A stretch of 60,294 nt of DNA from NCBI GenBank assembly GCA_002402045.2, contig NVUX02000013.1:1-60294 (forward strand), given 5' to 3'. Under the pieces are notes generated by a model. The model had not been told where the DNA came from, did not search any database, and saw only the letters and a program-made list of their open reading frames with translations. This document shows positions 59,723 to 60,294 of this stretch, piece after piece. Each line of letters opens with the position of its first letter. Position 1 is the stretch's first letter. The translations under genes were made by a program, and so were the position numbers. This stretch comes from Paracoccaceae bacterium (GTDB lineage Bacteria; Pseudomonadota; Alphaproteobacteria; Rhodobacterales; Rhodobacteraceae).

Positions 59723-59858
59723 AGCGATGAAAAACCATAACATTTGCAGCTATATGTTGTATTTTGTGTACTTTTTCGCTTGTCCCCCCATTCTTTCTCC
59801 CTTATTGCCCACCGTTCTACGTTTTGTAGAGTGCCAATATTTTGAAAGGATCGCAATT

Positions 59859-60173
59859 ATGCGTATGTTAATTTCCGCTGCCCTGCTTGCCCTGAGCGCT
59901 GTATCTGCCCAAGCCGAAAACCGTTGGGTTACGGTGCAAAACCAGACCGGTTTTGTGATGATGGAGTTTTACGCTTCAAACCGTGACCAGACCAACTGGG
60001 GCCGTGATTGGTTTGGCATGGACGTGCTGATGAGCGGCGATGAGCTGGCATTTGATCTGGATGATGGCTCGGGTTATTGCGTCTGGGACCTTAAGGCCGT
60101 GTTTGATGATGGTGACGAAGTGATTACCAATGGCTTTAATGTGTGTGAAGAAGCCTATTGGACTATTAACTAG
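59859..60173 (+). CDS. Small secreted protein, 3' end at IS junction
   Basis: A 104-aa protein: signal peptide MRMLISAALLALSAVSAQAE, then about 84 residues of beta-rich mature domain with WVTVQNQTGFVMMEFYAS, DDGSGYCVWDLKAVFDDG and NVCEEAYWTIN. Two Cys may form a disulfide. It resembles a widespread but uncharacterised alphaproteobacterial secreted family with DDG-G-C-D--A-F-DG and NVC marks. GAAAGGA lies 8 nt before the ATG at 59859; the frame open to 59700 is not expected. The stop lies where the IS5 element begins, so the last few residues may be altered. Confidence 0.75.
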   Translation: MRMLISAALLALSAVSAQAENRWVTVQNQTGFVMMEFYASNRDQTNWGRDWFGMDVLMSGDELAFDLDDGSGYCVWDLKAVFDDGDEVITNGFNVCEEAYWTIN

Positions 60174-60294
60174 GGTGTGGACTCAATTGCACCACTGTCT
60201 AATCGCAAACAAATGCAGCATAGCGAGAAAATTCCGGCTGAGTTTCTCAAATCGGGTGGCGAGCCTACGCATGTCCTTCATCCTACAGAAAAAT
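60174..60294 (-). mobile_element. IS5-family element, one end
   Basis: The right margin holds the 3' end of an IS5-type transposase (stop 60183-60185) and a short terminal sequence, GGTGTGGACTCA, that probably is the IS terminal repeat. The flanking TA within the stop codon of the secreted-protein gene fits the two-base TA target of some IS5 subgroups. Element runs off the window. Confidence 0.75.
60183..60294 (-). CDS. IS5-family transposase, C-terminus (partial)
   Basis: The minus strand reads MKDMRRLATRFEKLSRNFLA then MLHLFAIRQWCN and stop. This is the end of the IS5/IS427-group DDE transposase, where the catalytic Glu region precedes RLATRFEKL. Only this C-terminal piece is in the window; it shows no internal defect. 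Confidence 0.85.
   Translation of the reverse strand, partial: FFCRMKDMRRLATRFEKLSRNFLAMLHLFAIRQWCN

Noticed and set aside
1-60294. tRNA or rRNA genes and CRISPR arrays
   Set aside because: No cloverleaf motifs, rRNA segments or regularly spaced repeats were noticed when reading the intergenic stretches. A covariance-model scan was not possible.

Overview
The window looks like the chromosome of an aerobic marine alphaproteobacterium of the Rhodobacterales/Roseobacter type. The evidence is gene content and order: hemC-hemD-mic60-hemY, senC-regA, BluB, a CbiG-CobJ fusion, a TPP-riboswitch thi operon, moderate-to-high GC, and many ATGA start/stop overlaps. This is an inference from protein families, not a 16S assignment.

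Left margin (1-5.9 kb): mobile-element debris. It holds an IS3 end, a complete but dead IS6 element with both terminal repeats (457-1289), a thioesterase, a broken EamA transporter, an XRE regulator with an MFS transporter, MYG1, an IS3 remnant and a decayed toxin-antitoxin pair.

6.0-14.3 kb: an 11-gene minus-strand thiamin operon behind a TPP riboswitch. It runs thiD-thiO-thiS-thiG-thiE-thiF, then a thiY/tenA/thiZ/thiX/tenA salvage block with both TenA types.

14.3-18.3 kb: further decay (isochorismatase, possible LysR, aldehyde dehydrogenase and IS3 fragments) around an intact Lrp regulator and a divergent TPP-dependent enzyme.

18.4-20.7 kb: an OmpR-type response regulator, a GTP-cyclohydrolase-II-like protein and an AT-rich orphan.

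20.8-29.7 kb: a 10-gene minus-strand cobalamin operon. A promoter at 29692-29720 is followed by a cobalamin-riboswitch-like leader with a hairpin that covers the ribosome binding site. The genes are a 50-aa membrane protein, cbiX, cobH, a CPCC cysteine-rich protein, cobL, cobI, cbiG-cobJ, cobM, cobA and cobB. bluB, for the lower ligand, lies apart at 48.7 kb.

29.8-35.2 kb: cbbR divergent from cbbM-cbbQ-cbbO, that is form II RubisCO with its activase pair. A transferred-looking membrane acyltransferase follows.

37.6-49.4 kb: trmD and rimM, usually neighbours, are split by about 10 kb. The intervening block holds a HAD phosphatase, a PotABCD-type ABC transporter and an ectoine catabolic set (doeX, doeA, doeB, doeD).

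49.4-60.2 kb: housekeeping genes (HD phosphohydrolase, ahcY, DUF1761, EVE, gpsA, hemC, hemD, mic60, hemY, senC, regA) and a small secreted protein whose 3' end abuts an IS5-family transposase at the right edge.

Functional picture: thiamin and B12 are both made under riboswitch-type control; CO2 can be fixed by RubisCO II, with RegA a plausible redox regulator; ectoine can be used as carbon and nitrogen. The least described items are the riboswitch-like cob leader with its 50-aa protein, the CPCC gene coupled into the cob operon, and the ABC importer tied to doe genes.
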